NCBI RefSeq assembly: GCF_001612885.1
Contig: NZ_BDBH01000001.1
Span: 186,001-250,000, forward strand
Source: Nocardia harenae NBRC 108248
GTDB lineage: Bacteria > Actinomycetota > Actinomycetes > Mycobacteriales > Mycobacteriaceae
Length of the DNA stretch: 64,000 nt
Direction: 5' to 3'
Every line of letters starts with the position of its first letter. The first letter of the stretch is position 1. The position numbers and the translations under genes were made by a program. The notes beneath the pieces were generated by a model. It ran no database searches. It was not told the DNA's origin and worked only from the letters and a program-made list of their open reading frames with translations. Positions 63,217-64,000 of the stretch are shown one piece after another.

Positions 63217-64000
63217 ATGTCGGACGGCCCGACCTACCAGCGCATCGCCGACCTGCTGCGCGAGCAGATCCGGGGCGGCACCTGGCGACCGGGCGACCGC
63301 TTACCCAGCCACGTCGAGCTGGCCGAGCAGATGGGCGTCTCCATCACCACCGCGCGCCACGCCATCCAGGTGCTCGTCACCGAGAACCTGGTGTACACCG
63401 CGACCTCGCGCGGCACCATCGTGCGCAACCAGGAGATCCTGGAGTCGGTGGTCACCGACCACATCCGCCCGGACCGGCCGCGCTCGGCGCACGACATCTT
63501 CTCCGAGATCGCGCGGGCGGCGGGGCGGGAGCCGGCCAAGGAGTTCAGCGCGCGGATGGAGCCGGCGGGCGCCGAGGTGGCCGGGTGGCTCGGGGTGGCG
63601 CCGGACTCCTGGGTGATGGCCAGGACGGTCGTCCAGTTCCTGGACAACGAGCCGTGGTCCTGGGAGGTGAGCTTCTTCGCCCGCGAGCTGGCCGAGGCGA
63701 TCGGCGCCGACGTCCCGCACGACATTCCCGAGGGCACCACCCGCAGGCTGGCCGAGCACGGGCACGGCGAGACCGCGCACCGGGACACCATCTCCGCGCG
63801 GCCCGCGAGCGCCGCCGAGGCCGCGGTCCTCAATATCGTGCCGGGCACCATCCTGCTCGACCACCTGCGGATCGGCGCCAACCACCACCGGGTCACCAGG
63901 GCGACCAGGCACCGCTGCCTCGCCACCCGCAATCGGCTCGCCTACCAGCTCGGCGACCCCGCCGGGGTGGCGGTCATCGGCCGTACGCTGGGGTCGCCCG
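63217..64000 (+). CDS. GntR-family regulator with UTRA-type domain (partial)
   Basis: The frame is open to the window edge, 261 codons in. The winged-helix N-terminus reads TYQRIADLLREQIRGGTWRP, then GDRLPSHVELAEQMGVSITT and ARHAIQVLVTENLVYTATSR, a textbook GntR domain (about 4-72). After it comes a region compatible with a UTRA ligand-binding fold (FSARMEPAGAEVAGWLGVAP, VMARTVVQFLDNEPWSWEVS). It appears to continue into a second half (ISARPASAAEAAVLNIVPGT), as HutC-subfamily proteins do. GAGGGAG precedes the ATG. The 245 bases upstream hold only the divergent promoter. Confidence 0.88.
   Translation, partial: MSDGPTYQRIADLLREQIRGGTWRPGDRLPSHVELAEQMGVSITTARHAIQVLVTENLVYTATSRGTIVRNQEILESVVTDHIRPDRPRSAHDIFSEIARAAGREPAKEFSARMEPAGAEVAGWLGVAPDSWVMARTVVQFLDNEPWSWEVSFFARELAEAIGADVPHDIPEGTTRRLAEHGHGETAHRDTISARPASAAEAAVLNIVPGTILLDHLRIGANHHRVTRATRHRCLATRNRLAYQLGDPAGVAVIGRTLGSP

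Overview
The window is very G+C-rich, with high third-position G+C and frequent GTG starts. It carries a gene order familiar from Corynebacteriales: whiB3, groEL1-groES, tsaD-rimI-tsaB-tsaE, alr, nnrD, glmS, glmM, rpsI-rplM, an ESX-4 type VII secretion locus, and truA-rplQ-rpoA-rpsD-rpsK-rpsM-rpmJ-infA. This matches the Rv3415c-Rv3462c region of Mycobacterium tuberculosis, but with many insertions, an eccE gene and several lipoproteins of a Nocardia type. A Nocardia chromosome is the best guess. I saw no rRNA, tRNA, insertion sequence, prophage or CRISPR array, so this looks like core chromosome with accessory insertions.

Layout. 1-7.1 kb, stress and redox regulation: an Rv3415c-like protein, WhiB3, a SigK-type ECF sigma factor with a very short anti-sigma partner, GroEL1/GroES under a CIRCE operator, and a membrane-anchored Hsp70-like protein. 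7.2-14 kb, one long leftward operon: bifunctional NAD(P)HX repair enzyme, alanine racemase, an alpha/beta hydrolase, TsaE, TsaB, RimI and TsaD, most of them overlapping by a few bases. 14.1-24.2 kb: cupredoxin lipoprotein, GlmS and GlmM (both on the route to UDP-GlcNAc), an alpha/beta-hydrolase-like protein without the nucleophile serine, a coupled cluster of type VII secretion-associated proteins, a PspC protein and an ABC-F ATPase. 24.2-25.2 kb: rplM-rpsI.

25.4-38.1 kb is an insertion between rplM and the ESX genes. It holds an actin/Hsp70-like membrane protein, a double-FHA ABC transporter, a zinc-peptidase lipoprotein, an FHA protein, three paralogous lipoproteins and a Ser/Thr kinase. 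38.2-51.6 kb is an ESX-4-type secretion system: two WXG100 proteins, an Rv3446c-like protein, EccC, EccD, MycP, an inserted potassium channel, EccB and EccE. The kinase and FHA proteins beside it suggest phosphothreonine signalling linked to cell-envelope secretion; this is inference.

51.6-54.3 kb: an FMN reductase, methylthioadenosine phosphorylase, an EamA transporter and CsoR with its operator. 54.4-59.1 kb: the infA-to-truA ribosomal operon, leftward. 59.4-64 kb: an EspI-like ParA/MinD ATPase with internal repeats, three 81-bp tandem hairpin repeats, a DUF4254 protein and a GntR/UTRA regulator cut off by the window end.
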